Source of the DNA: Bromus sterilis
Lineage: Eukaryota > Streptophyta > Magnoliopsida > Poales > Poaceae
Length of the DNA: 64,000 nt
Direction: 5' to 3'
Assembly: GCA_950022295.1 (NCBI GenBank)
Contig: OX465601.1
Location: forward strand, 71,371,501-71,435,500
The first letter of the stretch is position 1. Each line of letters opens with the position of its first letter. A program made the position numbers and the translations under genes. A model generated the notes under the pieces. The model was not told the origin of the DNA. It saw only the letters and a list, made by a program, of their open reading frames with translations, and did not search any database. Positions 22,242 to 35,628 of this stretch are shown one piece after another.

Positions 22242-24918
22242 TGTGGCACCCCGGCTCAGAGGACCGGAACGCCCCGTGCTCCAACGCAAAGATCAAGTCT
22301 TCTGGAACACGGCACAGCTTGATATAGAACTGAACAACTTTCTATTACCGAAGATACTAGTACAAAGGGGTTTATTACAACGTTGGCGGAGCGAGATGGA
22401 GAACAAGCTTGCTCCTCAAGCTCGCCACGGATCAAGAAGCAGACTAACTCTCTAGCAGCGGAATATAACTCGGCAGCGGAACAACGGCAACGGTGATGAA
22501 CTCCACTCCACAGGGACACTGGCTGGGACACCTCCTAGCTCGCAAACACCGGGAACGTCGTACTACGCATCCAAAGCACGGCCTGCAAATCTGGCATGAC
22601 ACGCCAGGTCAGTACATCGAATGTACTTGCAAGCTCACAACAACCGTGCACCAAGGAAAAACAATAACATGGCAACAGGTTAACGTATATTAGTGAATTA
22701 AACATGTGAGCATCAACATCATGAAAGCAGATAATCATCAAGCATATTATCAGCATTAAGACTAATGCACCCACAAACATCGTTTAAAGTCACATGGACC
22801 CCACATGATCATCGCGTGATCATGTGGCTTACCTTGGAGTCCTTACCGACTCAAACACCGGGTCATCTCATGACCACCAACTTATACGGATCGTCGCACG
22901 ATCCTTCAACGGGTTAGGTGTCCCCTGTTACCACCCAACAATTCGGTCATCTCAAAACCAACAACTTACCACGATCATCCACCCGAACTCATGTTGATCT
23001 CATGGTGTGACCTACTGTGAACTGTGTCCATTACCGTGGACTCGGCTATTCAAATAGATTTGAAACACTCTGTAGAGTTTGTGCACTTTACCCACACCAT
23101 GGAGCTCCTTGCTCGATGGACTAAGACTACTCCAACAAAACTTGACTACCGCGTAACCTTTCTACGGTGCCACCGACATCGCAAACCTTGGGTATCCCTG
23201 TGTCCTCCAGACACCTGCCATCGCATGGCCCTGACCATCGCATGGTCCATAACATTTTCCCAATCAGGGACTCCCGGGTAAACATATCAACTCTAGATCT
23301 CGAGATTACCACCACCTACCGGGCCAGGGTAGCGTGCAATGCGTAATCTCCCCTCTTTGGTGGCACCCGTAAAAGGTACAACGATAGACCAAGCTAAGGC
23401 CTGCCCATAGAGACAAATGTGGTTGCACGAAATAAGTCCAGTTCGATGGCACCTGATCAACTTGGCACGGAACATATCTCCAACAGCAAACACAAACATC
23501 AGGTGCAACATGAGCATTTAAATTAATGGCATTTCAACATAAGTGGAACAAGCCAAGATATAGTCATAGTAACATCATGATACAAATCATATTTTAGTTG
23601 ATTAACTTAGTTATACAAACATGGTCCAGATATGTCATGCAACATGGCAATACGGGGAATGTAGCTAAGCATGATACGGTGATAGCATGATCAAAGTTTA
23701 AACATAACATGGCATATCATGAAAGCATATTGACATATAAGATCATAGCATGGCATGGTATTAACATAACATAGCAACGTAGCATCATCAAAGTGGTCCA
23801 AGCATATGAGCGGGATTATGTCATATTCAAAACATAGCGTCATAGTCAAGCATATCATAGCAATGTAGCATCAACAAGCATATCAAGATAGTCATTATTC
23901 ATCGAAGATTAAAACACGTTTTAAAACACGCCAAAGGTTTGCAAAGGTGCAAAGGGTATTGTGGCTTTCCTTCACCAACAAGGTGTAGGGAAAAGCTCCT
24001 GGTCTTCAACAGGACAGGCCCTGAAAAGATTTTAGAAAACGACAACAAAGACAAATGGTCAAATGCCATGTTTGCTTGACCAGAAAATACCAATAGAAGA
24101 ACATGGCACAAAATCTATGCCAAAATGAAGAGGGGAACAAGAGAAATCCAACGCAAAAAAGAATCACCTCGTTTGGACTTACGGTTGCAGAGATACGGTC
24201 GTTCGTTCGTTAAGCAGAAAATAAACCAAACTGCCCGTCTCTGCTGTCAACGGGCGAACATCCGCAACATATAGGTTTCGGCGCCGACGGGGAGATACGC
24301 TTTCAGTGAAGAGAAAGCGCAATCCAGGCTGAAGAAGGAGGGGAATACGCTTTCTGCAATAGAAGACGTATTTTGGCCTGAAGGAGACAGAGACTTGCTT
24401 TCCAGAAGGGAAAGCGTACTCCAAGGAATGTGTGTCCACTTCAAAAAAAGGCCAGGACCGCGCCCACTACAGGCGGGTCCCACCCATCAGGGCCCTCCTC
24501 CTCTCTCTCCTCCCCTGTTCTTCTTCGTCCGGCCCGAGCAGAGGAGCACCACGGCAGGTGCTGCCGTCGTCGAGGGCCGGCACGGGATGGGGCCGCCGGT
24601 GGGCAGGGCGCTGCTCGTCGCTGCGTCTCCGCCTGAGGGCAGCGCCATTCCCGCCTCATCTCGGAAGCCGAGAAGGGACATGACCAGAAGGGCGGCAGCA
24701 GTGGCAGATGGCCGGCACGGGCATCGTCGGGGCACGGCGCGGCCACAGGGAAGGGAGCTCCGAGGAGGCTGCGGGGCGCGAGGTGAGGCTAGGGGGTAAG
24801 GCAGAGGGAGATGGAGGCCCTGGGTGGCTCGAATCCGAGAGGAGGCCGCCGGTGGCCATGGCGGCCGTGGAGGAAAACTCAGGGCACCTCGGCTCGTCGT
24901 GGTGGCTGGGAGAGAGGG
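22242..24918 (-). repeat. Element B 5' LTR, first part (split by element A)
   Basis: Starts TGTGGCACC. It matches 1-2440 of the window from 22493 on. It stops at GAGGG (24914-24918), the TSD of A, and resumes at 47352. The hairpin repeat array is present at about 24290-24430. Confidence 0.9.
24914..24918. repeat. Target-site duplication of element A, left copy
   Basis: GAGGG, repeated at 47347-47351. The uninterrupted B LTR near 2430 carries the motif only once. Confidence 0.9.
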
Positions 24919-25317
24919 TGTAACAGCCCATATTTCACAAAAATTAAAAATTTTGTTTTCGGTGTGAATTGTTTGATTATCTGATTTATTTGCGGTGTTT
25001 GCATCCCTGATTTATTGATCGGCGATTATTTTTTCCCCTCTTATCTCGTACCGGACGGAGACCGACCCTTGCCACCCTGACACTCGACCTTGCGACACCG
25101 GGTTTCACCCGATCACCGTCGCGAAACCCGCACGAGAACAGCCGCAGCCAACGGAACGAAAAAAACCCGTTTAATAACTAAACGGGATATTTTTATAGCG
25201 CGTCGGAAAGTGTTCTCGAATTGGAGGTAATGCGGACCCCCGGCGGTCAGAAATGTAAACACCGCGCATGCGAGAGAAAAACCAGGGATGTTTTTGCAAA
25301 CTGCCAGCCACCTGGGC

Positions 25318-25325
25318 TATATAAA
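25318..25325 (+). promoter_or_regulatory. TATA box of element A 5' LTR
   Basis: TATATAAA, conserved at 44010-44017 in the 3' LTR, preceding a leader that opens with CTAGGGTTTCCCTAG. Confidence 0.65.
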
Positions 25326-26095
25326 GACGACCACACTCCCACCCATTTCTAGGGTTTCCCTAGCCACAAAATTACAGCCACCCCCTCCACTTTGCCCCAA
25401 ATTTACCCCATTTTCGTCCAACCCTAGCCCCAGATCTGAAACTGCACCCCTCATGCGCTCTAGACCGTCAGATCTCGCGATCCGACGGCCTAGGGAGTGC
25501 CACGTCACCCCTAGCCAGCCTCCTCTCTCCTCCCATAGCCTCCCACGCCTGAGCTTCGCTCCCATGGAGGCTCCTCGCGCCCGAGCCCCGAGCTCCTCCG
25601 GTCGCCGCGTCGGCCGTCGAGCGCCGCCGCGACGATCCCCCGCGCCCAGGTCGCCCCCATGACCCCCCTCCTCTTTCTCTCCTCCTTCACTTTTCCTTCC
25701 TCGCCTCCCTCTCTGCTCGCAGCAAACCGAGCCGCCATGGAGCCGCTGTCTTGAAGCTTGAGCCGCGGCCGGCCACTGCAGCTCCCTGGAGCACACCGGC
25801 GCCATCCCCTTCGCCGGATCCGGCCGCCATCGCCTCGTTCCCGCCGTGCCTGCTTCCCCGGTCCGCCTCTCCTGCACCGCCGGCGGCAACCGGCCGCGCC
25901 GCCTCGACCAGGACGAGGATGAACCGTCCTCGCTCGTCCCACTCGCCCGTGGTGGGCTGCACCTGCCGCCGGCCCACCACCTTACATCCGCGGCCCAGGA
26001 ACGCCCCCACGGCCCAGCCTCGGCCACGCAACCCCTCGCCCGTGGCGAGATTTGCTATGCAGCGCCCACACCGCGAGCTGCGCCTCGGCCCAGAG

Positions 26096-26284
26096 GTGAG
26101 CAGCCCGGCTCCCTTTTTTCCTATTGAGGTGGGCTCGGCCCAATGCTAAGAAACGCACGATGCACTGTTTAGTTAAGTAACACTCACCCCAATTTAGGCC
26201 CGTTTATAGCAGATTTGGCCCGGTAATGTTTTTTTTTGTTTTCCTGGGCTTATTTATATTGTAGATTGTGTTTTAATTTTGCAG
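26096..26284 (+). other. Possible intron in the LTR A leader
   Basis: Donor GAG|GTGAGC at 26096 follows the GC-rich leader, and an acceptor TTTTAATTTTGCAG ends at 26284. The enclosed part is T-rich. In the 3' LTR the donor is kept (44789) but the acceptor region reads TTTTGCGAGG, with one extra base. Inferred from motifs only. Confidence 0.35.
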
Positions 26285-27926
26285 GCCCGTATCTTTTTAA
26301 CGGTAGCTCGGATCGCGACGCGTTAAACATGAAACTTGCTTAGAATTTTGTCTAGTTTATTAAAATGTGCTTTGTTGCCATGTTTGACCTTGTTTACATG
26401 TTGTTTACCTGCTAATTACAACCCTTGCCACCGTAAATTGTTTCTTTAATAACTTTTTAACCGTTGCTCTTTTTAAAATGTTTCTTATATGTAACTTGAC
26501 TAGAATTTTGTGTAGATTGTGTTTATGCTATTTTTCGCCGCTGTTAACAAATATAAAATATTGTTTAGGGCAAAACAGTACCAAATGTTATAATTATCGT
26601 GGGGTCCGTAATAGTTGGCATGTTTAGGTTTTACCCCCACTTAAAATGACTAGATTAGATAGTTTACTTTGTGCTTCACCTCTTGTCATGTTTGTGTGCT
26701 ATGCCATGCTTGAGTGAGATGCCATGTTAATAACCTTTGCTCACCTTGTGTAGCTAAACAACTTGAACCATTGTAAACGTGTGGTATTGTCGTGTGTGAC
26801 GAATACTCCACTTAAACTGTTACTAACCGCTCTCGACGGTAGGTGCGATGTCTCGTGTTTCCTTCTTGTTGATTCTTGCTTGTGTTTGCTTCGTAGTAAT
26901 AGATGCTTGCTCGCTGATTGCTTTCTAGTATTTACCGTCTTGTGTGCTTCCGCGGGTACCTCTCGGAGACGTTGCGAGTTTGCGATCAACTTCACCTTCG
27001 GAACCCGACTTATCAACATGCAAGGACTATACATTACTTATGATCCATTCTATTTCAACCAGCGGTTTGCATGCTAGTCTAGGATAGGTTCGATGCTTGA
27101 TCCTACCACATGTTTACAGCCTCTTTCAAACCGATATAGCCATGTCCCCTCCCAGCAAACCATGTACTGCTATGTTACTATTGCTCGTTGCTCAGCCCCT
27201 GCCTAGTATGCATGCTTAGGATGCTACGATGTTACCTCTTGTTACTCCTTGGTTTGGGCTATCACATTATTATATTGCTATTGATCATATGATTATTATA
27301 ATGTTGATTATATTTGACGAAGGATGGAAGGTCTAGGCTATCCCACCCCGACGCTTTGTTCCATTTGAGTCACCTAGGATCCGAGTTCCGGGTATTGGTT
27401 CTAAGACTGAGCGTGCCTAACCGCGTGCGGGATTTTATGGGGTCCCCTTTTCTTACCTACCTAGCTTCAAACATTTCTAGAGGTGGCCCAAGCTGATTTA
27501 CCATTTGAAAACCGTGCATATATGTCTGTCGGGTCGCTCCTAGCAGATATCCTTTAAACCAACCCGAACCAGCGGAGACATGGTTTCCCTGTTGGTCCAC
27601 CTTTGACCGGCGAGGGCCCGAGGCCTCACGTGAGTCGTCTCGGTAACCCAAACCCTATTGAGACGGAAGAGGCCGATCCGAGGGCGCGGCCGGCTTTTGG
27701 ATTGGATGTCGACTCCCCGGGGGCCACCCGGATTTGTTCGTTGTTAGCTAGAGGGACCTGTCGTACCGGATCTCTCGGAACTAAATCATAAAATGGTTTC
27801 CTATCATGGGTAGCTACTGAGAGTGATGGGCGTGCGTGCGGAGCCTTGTAATGGGCAGTTGGTACACCCCTACAGGGTTAAATCTTTTCGAGAAGCCGTG
27901 TCCACGGTTATGGACGACTTGAGACC

Positions 27927-27931
27927 TACTC
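27927..27931. repeat. Target-site duplication of element T, left copy
   Basis: TACTC, repeated at 42238-42242; single copy in the undisturbed A LTR near 46594. Confidence 0.92.
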
Positions 27932-28944
27932 TGTCGGGGGATTGGTACCCGGGTAGGCTCACCCAAGCGAAAGCAACCTTTCAAGTTAAGGATGGACCGA
28001 TTGGGCTGCAGCTGGGCCGAGCTGGGCAGGCGTACGGCCGATTGCTCCAAGGCAATCAGCCGTACCGAATGCCAGCAGTCAGCCGAGGCGCAACCGGTCC
28101 ACCCTTTCGTCACCAAGACGATTATCCGATTGGCCCGCAGTTGGGCTGAGGTGGGCATCAGCACGGCCGATTGCCCAGAGCAATCGACCCAGCCGAGAAC
28201 CACCAATCGGCCCAGGCGCAATCGGTACAACCTACTACCCCTGGAGAAGTTGACCCCGAGATCAGTCGAGGGTACAAGTACGAGGTCATAAATGCGCAAT
28301 CCCGGGAGATCGGGGTGGCAGAGAAGCCAAGTCACATCGAAGATCTGGCAGAGATGCGGTGTCGACCTCTCCGCCGATTCCGCGGACAGGACGACAAGAC
28401 CGCACCTCCTAGCTCCACTGTTCACCATCATGCCCTACGAGTCTACAGCATGGGGCGCCGCTCGTCGGGTCCGGATCACCCGGAAAGGAGCAGTCGGAGG
28501 GACCCAGCCGATTAGAGGATGACAGCTGGGCCCAATCGGCGGTGAAGTTACCGATTTACCGCGGGCTCACACTATAAGAACCCGGGGTACCCCTCCTGCG
28601 TGGGGGACGATCCACACATTCGCACCATTACTGACTACTCACTCAGTTCATTTACTGCTTGTAGTTCCTCCTCAGGGAAGCAGGAGATAAACCTGCCTAC
28701 GGCGGCTCTCACCTTCCCCTGAGTAGATAGAGAAGCAGTTATTGTAGCTCACTTCCATTGATATAGATGAGACAAGCAGGAGTAGGGGTGTTATCTCTCC
28801 GGAGAGCCCCGAACCTGGGTACATCGTGGTGTCCGTCACCGTGTTTGTGCCCAACCTGATTCCGGCACCATCGACATCTTCTTCCTCGTGTCTTCCCCTC
28901 ACTTTAGCCATCCCCATGGCATCTTCCGTCACATATCGACGACA
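27932..28944 (+). repeat. Element T 5' LTR
   Basis: 1013 bp, same length as the 3' LTR. TATA-like box TATAAGAA at 28573-28580, followed by a polyadenylation/U5 region and the PBS. Confidence 0.93.
28573..28580 (+). promoter_or_regulatory. TATA-like box of element T 5' LTR
   Basis: TATAAGAA, conserved at 41866-41873 in the 3' LTR. Confidence 0.5.
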
Positions 28945-28964
28945 GTTGGCGCCCACCGTGGGGC
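28945..28964 (+). promoter_or_regulatory. Primer-binding site of element T
   Basis: GTTGGCGCCCACCGTGGGGC directly after the LTR. It has the TGGCGCC core common in Gypsy elements; I did not identify the primer tRNA. Confidence 0.65.
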
Positions 28965-29017
28965 AGACCGAGGCGTCGACTGGAGTAAAGATCCGGACGG
29001 GATTTTCCTCTGCATAG

Positions 29018-31938
29018 GGTGGTAGCCACGCCTCTGGCCTGATTCTTAGGCATGGGGCAATCGACTACGTGGTGGATTACTCGGCGCGGTACGGGGCCGG
29101 TGCGCCCCTGCCGCCCGGTGTGTCACTGCAAGTGGGCAGTCATCGCCTCTTCATCGGCAGCTTCCGCGAGGCGTATCCCAGGGAGATTCGCGTCTTCTCG
29201 TGCATCACGGATCCGCTCTGGACCAGGGGCTGCACGGCAGCACCCGGCGGAGAGGATGGCCGTTTGCACGCAGCTGTCATGATGGCGGGGGCGTCTTCAT
29301 CAAGCAATCGCGGTGCAGCGAGTGCGGCTCGGAGAGCTAAGGAGGCAGCTAACGCCGCGGAGCGAGTCGGCACCAGCGTGTTGCGGGATGTGTTTTACAC
29401 ACCCGTGAACAGGAATGGGGATCCCGATCAAGTCCACACTAAGCTGGAAACAGCACGGCTTGCCCTCGCTCGCAGGGCCGAGCAAGTGCTGGCAGAAGAG
29501 CGTAGGCTGGGATCCATCACAAGGGAGTACAACGCGGCGCATGCCGGATCGCGTCGGCCGATTGAGCCCGCGGTCTTAGAAGATTTGAGAAGCCGAGGTC
29601 GGGCAGTTCATCAGCAGCTGTCAGGAGCCGAGGAACCGGAGCGGCCAAGGAGACCGGTGCAGCCGGAGCAGCCAGCGTAGTCGGCATTCGTCCAGAGGCC
29701 GACGTACAGCACGCCGGACAAGAACCTGAGAGCGGCCGAGAAGATAGCAATCGAGCTAGAAGACCTAGAGGGAGATGAGCGGCGAGAGCAGTCGCGCCGA
29801 ATGCGCGAGCTGCTGGCAGCCGCAAAGGAGCAGAGGCTCGTGGCAATGGAGAATCAGAATGCAGGACCTGGGGAATCAATGGGAACTGTGAGGCCGATTC
29901 CGGAAGCTAGCCAGCGACCGAATGCATCGCGCCAGAACAGACACCAACCGGCCCCGTCTCGGCATGAGAGCAGGGTCAGAAGCAATCGGCCACCCCCAGC
30001 GGCAAGCAGAATATTTGAAGAGCCAGCTGTTAACTGCAGGAGCAATGACATGCCTCAACAGTCGGCACCAAGACCAGCAATCAGCGCCCGACTTGGCCCT
30101 CGCCAAATCGGTCAGAATGACACCAGGCATCGCATTGAGCTCCTGGAGAAGAAAGCTCAAGAAGATGAAGAAGGAGAGGCTGGCCCTCATGTTTCAGTCA
30201 TCGCATTCGGACCGAGAAATTTCCTAAAGGCTTCACGCTGCCGAGAGACACGCCCAAGTACAATGGTTCTGTGAAGCCAGAAGATTGGTTGTCCGATTAC
30301 CTAACCGCAGTTCGCATTGCAGGGGGCAGTCGGCGCGTGGCATTCCTCTATGCACCTTTGATGCTGCAGGGTTCAGCTCGGACTTGGTTGAACAGTTTGC
30401 CCAAGGACAGTGTAAATTGTTGGGAATATTTCACAAGTGCATTCATTCACAACTTCACGAGTACATATGAGCGGCCCAACCTCCCGCGGCAGTTGGCTCT
30501 TTGTGTGCAAGGAAAGGATGAACCCCTCCGAGATTACCTATCTCGGTGGATCAAGTTGAAGAATTCATGTGAAGGAGTCCATGAGATCCAGGCCATTCAG
30601 TACTTCACGGATAGATGCCTGGCCGATTCAATGTTAAAGCACAAGTTGCTCCGCAAGGATTTCACATCACTCGCCAAGCTCATGAAGGTGGCCAACTCGT
30701 TTGCTGTGTCCGATTCTGCGATGCGCCCTATCCAGCTTGGAGTTGGAGGTGTCATTCAGTCACTAGGGGCTCCGCAGTCGGACGTAGGGAACCAAGCCCT
30801 CAGTCGGAAGGAAAGAAGAGAGAACAACCGCAACAACAACAACAACCAGCAGAACAATGGCAAGCGCAAGGATGAGCAGCCAGACACTCAGTACGGCAGT
30901 CGGCAGGTGGCCGATGTTCAAAATGAAGAAGATCCAGGGGCTGCAGGAGGCAGTCGAAAGATGAGAACCAATGTGAGGCCCTCGGGGCAGATGAAGCCCA
31001 AGTACACATTTGATGATATGTTGGATGCACCGTGCAAGTTGCACGGCACTCCTGGCAGGCCGTCTGCGCATACCACTCGGCAGTGTGATTTCGTGAGAAG
31101 GATTGCGAAGGGAGAAGCTTTACTACCTCCACCCCCACCACCACCCCAGAACAGAGGACCACCTCAGCAGCAGAACCAGTTCCCGCGGCAAGACACCGCT
31201 TACATGATTTTCACCAGCGAGTCCACCGACAAGGGCAGTCGGAGAGCCCGAGCTCAAGAAGTCAACGCCACCATGCCACCGATTCCTCAGTTCATGCATT
31301 GGTCCGAGTGTCCCATATCCTGTGACAGAGCAGATCACCCGACGATCTTTCCGAATCTAGGCAATTACCCGCTTGTGGTTGATGCTCTGTTCGCAGGACC
31401 AAGATTTTCATGCAAGTTCTCACGAGTGCTCGTCGATGGAGGAAGCACAATCAATATTCTGTACAGAGATACCTTGATCAAGCTAGGGCTCACCGAGAAG
31501 GATCTGGAGCGCAGTCGGACGACTTTCCATGGGATTGTCCCTGGGTTGTCTTGCACCCCCATGGGCCGCATTCGGCTGGACGTCATATTTGGCACAGAGG
31601 AGAACTTCAGGAGGGAGCCGATTTGGTTCGAGGTCGCCGACCTCAGCAGTCCTTATCATGCTCTGTTGGGATTGCCCGCATTTGCCAACTTCATGTTCAA
31701 CGCACAGAACCCTTACCTCAAGATGAAGATCCCAGGACCAAACGGCGTCATCACTGTCACCGGGGACTTCAGGAAGTCCCTCGAGTGCACGTCGGCTGGC
31801 GGCAGTTTGGCTGACTCCCAGGTGGTTGAAACAGAGAAGCGTCAGCTCGGCAAAGTGATAGCAATGGCGCAAGCACAGAACAAGAATCCACTCCCAGTCG
31901 GCCCAGCCAAGAGAGCAGATGAGGAATCGGCTTTTTAG
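29018..31938 (+). pseudogene. Element T Gag and protease
   Basis: The frame opens at 29018 after a stop; the first in-frame ATG is at 29279. Breaks: TAG at 29678-29680 and a one-base frameshift near 30184. The gag core follows (FLYAPLMLQGSARTWLNSLP, DEPLRDYLSRW), a classical Retrotrans_gag domain. A Cys/His motif CKLHGTPGRPSAHTTRQC replaces a normal zinc knuckle, as usual in this lineage. The protease has VLVDGGSTINILYRD, the DGGS form of the aspartic site seen in Tat elements, near 31435. The segment ends at a TAG (31936-31938). Confidence 0.88.
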
Positions 31939-34900
31939 TCGGCCAAGGACAGCAAGAAGGTCGCTCTAGATCCCTCCGACTCAACCAAGTTCGTTGTAGT
32001 CGGAGCTGGACTTAGCGACAAATAGGAAAGCGAGATCGTCGAGTTTCTCCGTGAGAATCGGGACATCTTCGCATGGTCTCCACAAGACATGCCTGGTGTG
32101 CCGAGAGAACTCGCCGAGCACAAGCTGCACATTCGGCCAGGTTCGAAGCCAGTCAAGCAACCCCTAAGACGTTTTTCTGAAGATAAGAGAAGGGCAATCG
32201 ACGAAGAGATTGCGAAGCTGCAAGCTGCAGGTTTCATCATGGAAGTGTTTTACCCCGAGTGGCTGGCGAATCCAGTCCTCGTCATGAAGAAGAACAAGAC
32301 CTGGCGCCTGTGTATCGATTACACTTGCCTGAACAAGGCATGCCCGAAAGATCCGTTTGCTCTGCCCCGTATTGATCAAGTGATTGATTCTACGGCCGGC
32401 TGTGAGCTTTTGTCTTTTCTGGATGCCACAGCTGGCTATCACCAGATCAAACTTGCTGTAGAATATCAAATAAAAACTGCATTTATAACCCCTTTCGGGG
32501 CTTATTGTTATATCACCATGCCTTTTGGTTTGAATAACGGAGGTGCCACCTATCAGTGCACAATTCAGAGGTGTACACACTCCCAACTCGGCAGAAACCT
32601 CCACGTCTACGTGGACGATCTGGTAGTGAAGTCGGCCAAGGGAGTCACACTCCTAGATGACCTCCGAGAGACATTTGCAAATCTGAGAACTTACCAGATC
32701 AAGCTCAATCCGGAGAAATGTGTTTTTGGGGTCCAAGCCGGCAAGCTCTTGGGATTTCTCGTTTCCGAGAGAGGAATCGAATGCAATCCCGAGAAGATAG
32801 CCGCAATCGAGCGAATGGAGAAACCCAAGAACCTGAAGCAAGTACAGAAGTTCACCGGTTGCCTCGCTTCGCTCAGCCGATTTCTCAGTCGGTTGGGCAA
32901 AAAAGCAATCCCGTTGTATCAGCTAATGAAGACGGAGAAATTTACCTGGACACCTCAAGCAAGCAAAGCGTTCCGAGAGCTCAAGCGCATGCTCTCCACC
33001 GCGCCGATTCTGGCTGCCCCGATTGAGAAGGAGCCAATGATGTTGTACATTGCGGCAACCAATCGGGTGATCGGTGCAGTTATGGTGGTGGAGCGGCCCG
33101 AGAAGGACAAGGCACAGCAGATTCAGCGACCTGTGTACTATATCAGTGAGGTGCTCTCGGCGTCCAAGCAGAACTACCCTCACTACCAGAAGATGTGCTA
33201 TGGAGTATATATGGCGGCCAAGAGATTGAAGCCATATTTTCAAGCTCACCCGATCACGGTCATCAGCTCGGCTCCATTGGCCGACATCATAGGAAGCAGA
33301 GATGCAACTGGAAGAGTGGTAAAGTGGGCAATCGAGATCGCCAACCATGGCATCCAGTACGAGCCGAGAACAGCAATCAAGTCGCAAGCATTGGCCGATT
33401 TCCTGGTGGATTGGGCTGAGACTCAATATATGCCATCCGTCCCAGGATCGGACTTCTGGCGAATGCATTTTGATGGATCCAAGATGAAGAGCGGCCTAGG
33501 GGCTGGCGTAGTGCTTACTTCACCAAGAGGAGATCAACTACACTATGTACTTCAGATTCACTTTGCATCATCAAACAATGTCGCCGAGTACGAAGCCCTT
33601 GTGCATGGCATCAAGCTGACCAAGGAAATCGGCATTCGGAATATTGAGTGTTTCGGTGACTCCGATTTGGTGGTACAGCAGTGCACAGGCACCTGGGATG
33701 CAAAGGATGCAAATATGGCAAGCTACTATTTTCTAGTGCAGCAGATCAGCAGGTACTTTGAAGGATGTGAGTTCCACCATGTGCCGAGAGCAAACAACGA
33801 AGCAGCAGATGCATTGTCCAAACTCGGCTCAACAAGGCAGGCTATCCTGCCAGGCGTATCACTTGAGCACATCAGGAAGCCATCCATCATGCCATCCCCA
33901 GAATCCGAGTCCATATTCATCTCGGAGACTGACCTTGAAGCGTTGAAGAAGGCAAAAGAAGCTCAACCGGCAAAAATTCCAACTCTGAAGAAGCAGTCAA
34001 GCGCCCAAGGTGCTTCAGTCTCAGCAGAGCCGACAGCACCAGGGACTGCCGATTGCAGACTAGGGGCTGCCGAGTGCAGCAAGAAGAACAAGGCAAAAGG
34101 GAAGCAAGTAGAGGCAACACCAGACGGCACAGCCTCAGGAGAGCCAATGACAACAGGCACTACCGAATGCATTGAAGAAGTTCCAGCTACAGATGAGAAG
34201 TCGTCACCAGGGGCTGCCGAATGCGTGCCAGGCGCCGCAGTCGGCAGTTCAGAGACAGAAGTCGAGATGATAGAGGCTCAAGAGGCCGATGGCCAGCAAG
34301 CCGAGATCCAAGAAAAAGTTGCACCCCAGCAAGCAGTAGTGATGGTAGTCGTCAGTGCGCCATCATGGGCACAGCCGATTAGAGATTTCCTAGAAGACGG
34401 AGTCCTTCCAGAAGACGAAGCCGAGTCAAGACAAATCAGTCGCCGATCTTGGGCGTACACAATAATCAACAACGAGCTAGTGCGCAAGAGTGCAACTGGT
34501 GTTTTTCAGAGATGTGTAGAAGAAGATAGAGGCTTGGAGTTGCTCAGAGACATCCATCAAGGTGAATGCGGTCATCATGCATCAGCAAAAGCCATTGCCA
34601 GCAAAGCTTTCCGACATGATTTCTACTGGCCAACTGCGCTTGCAGCGGCTGAGAACTTGGTGAAATATTGCAAGGGCTGCCAGCGGTTCAAGGCAAAAAG
34701 TCATCAGCCAGCATCAGCATTGAAGACAATCCCAATAGCATGGCCGTTTGCGGTGTGGGGTTTGGATATGGTTGGTCCATTCAAGAGGGCTCGAAGTGGC
34801 ATGACACATCTCCTGGTCGCAGTGGACAAGTTCACCAAGTGGATTGAAGCCCGCCCGATCAAGAAGCTGGATGGTCTGACTGCGGTTCGTTTTGTGGCCG

Positions 34901-35628
34901 ACATCGTATGAAGATATGGTGTGCCCAATAGCATCATCACCGACAATGGCACCAATTTCGCGAAGGGCGCTCTGGCTCAATATACATCTTAGCAGGGTAT
35001 TCGGCTTGATCTTGCATCTTTTGCACATCCTCAGTCGAACGGTCAAGTAGAAAGAGAAAACGGCCTCATCCTCTCAGGTATCAGACCCCGATTGGTGGAG
35101 CCACATGAGAGGGCACCCGGGGCATGGATTGAAGAACTCCCAGCAGTATTGTTCAGCTTAAGGACCACACCAAATAGGTCGACTGGATTCACTCCTTTCT
35201 TCCTAGTGTATGGGTCAGAAGCAATCATCCCATCCGACATCGAGTTTGATTCACCCCGGCATGCCTTGTACACCGAGGAAGAAGCCAAGTTAGCACGAGA
35301 AGACGGCGTTGATCTCAAGGAAGAAGCCTGCCTGCTAGCCTTGTCTAGGTCGGCAGTCTATCAGCAGAAGTTGCGGCACTACCACAGCAAGAAGATTCGT
35401 ACTCTCGCCTTCCGAGAAGGCGACATGGTGCTACGCCGAATTCAGAAATCAGATGGGCAACACAAGCTGGCCTCACCCTGGGAGGGACCATTCGTCATCA
35501 GCCGCGCACTCAAGAACAACTCGTACTATTTGATCGACTGCACCAAGGGCACTCGGCATAAGGACACGTCAGGAGTAGAAACAGAGCGGTCGTGGAACGC
35601 CGAGCTTTTGTGCCCGTTCTATAGTTGA
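31939..35628 (+). pseudogene. Element T pol: RT, two RNase H domains, integrase
   Basis: Same frame as gag-protease, broken by TAG 32023-32025, TGA 34909-34911 and TAG 34990-34992. From ATG 32089: RT at residues about 40-280 (FLDATAGYHQI, ITMPFGLNN, YVDDLVVKS). The first RNase H at about 310-450 is degraded-looking. A second RNase H at about 455-590 has FDGSK, NNVAEYEALVHGI, GDSDLVVQQ and ANNEAADALSKLG, which keep acidic residues in the expected order. A variable linker with repeated GAAEC units follows. Integrase starts near residue 825: zinc finger GHH...CKGC, then D (GLDMVGPF), D (ITDNGTNF) and E (NGQVEREN), with both late stops inside the core. The C-terminal domain ends NAELLCPFYS. Confidence 0.9.
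33453..33840 (+). other. Second (archaeal-type) RNase H domain of element T
   Basis: Domain within pol, between the RT-linked RNase H and integrase. Motifs MHFDGSK, AEYEALVHG and FGDSDLVVQQ give the D-E-D order of an active RNase H, with the final AxNxxADALS region. This dual arrangement is known for Tat-lineage Gypsy elements and supports the classification. Confidence 0.8.

Larger units (their letters stand above)
24919..27931 (+). repeat. Element A 5' LTR, first part
   Basis: Repeated at 43542-46596. It contains a TATA box (25318-25325), a GC-rich leader (about 25430-26100) with a Pro/Arg-rich open frame, a splice-donor-like GAGGTGAGC at 26096 and an AT-rich downstream part. Compared with the 3' LTR it lacks 69 bp (43843-43911) and retains a 26-bp stretch near 26807 that the 3' LTR has lost. 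It ends at the TSD TACTC of T. Confidence 0.9.

Noticed and set aside
25317..26149. GC-rich open frames in LTR A as possible host genes
   Set aside because: The same sequence is present in both LTRs, so conservation reflects duplication by the element. Both strands are open and no domain is seen.
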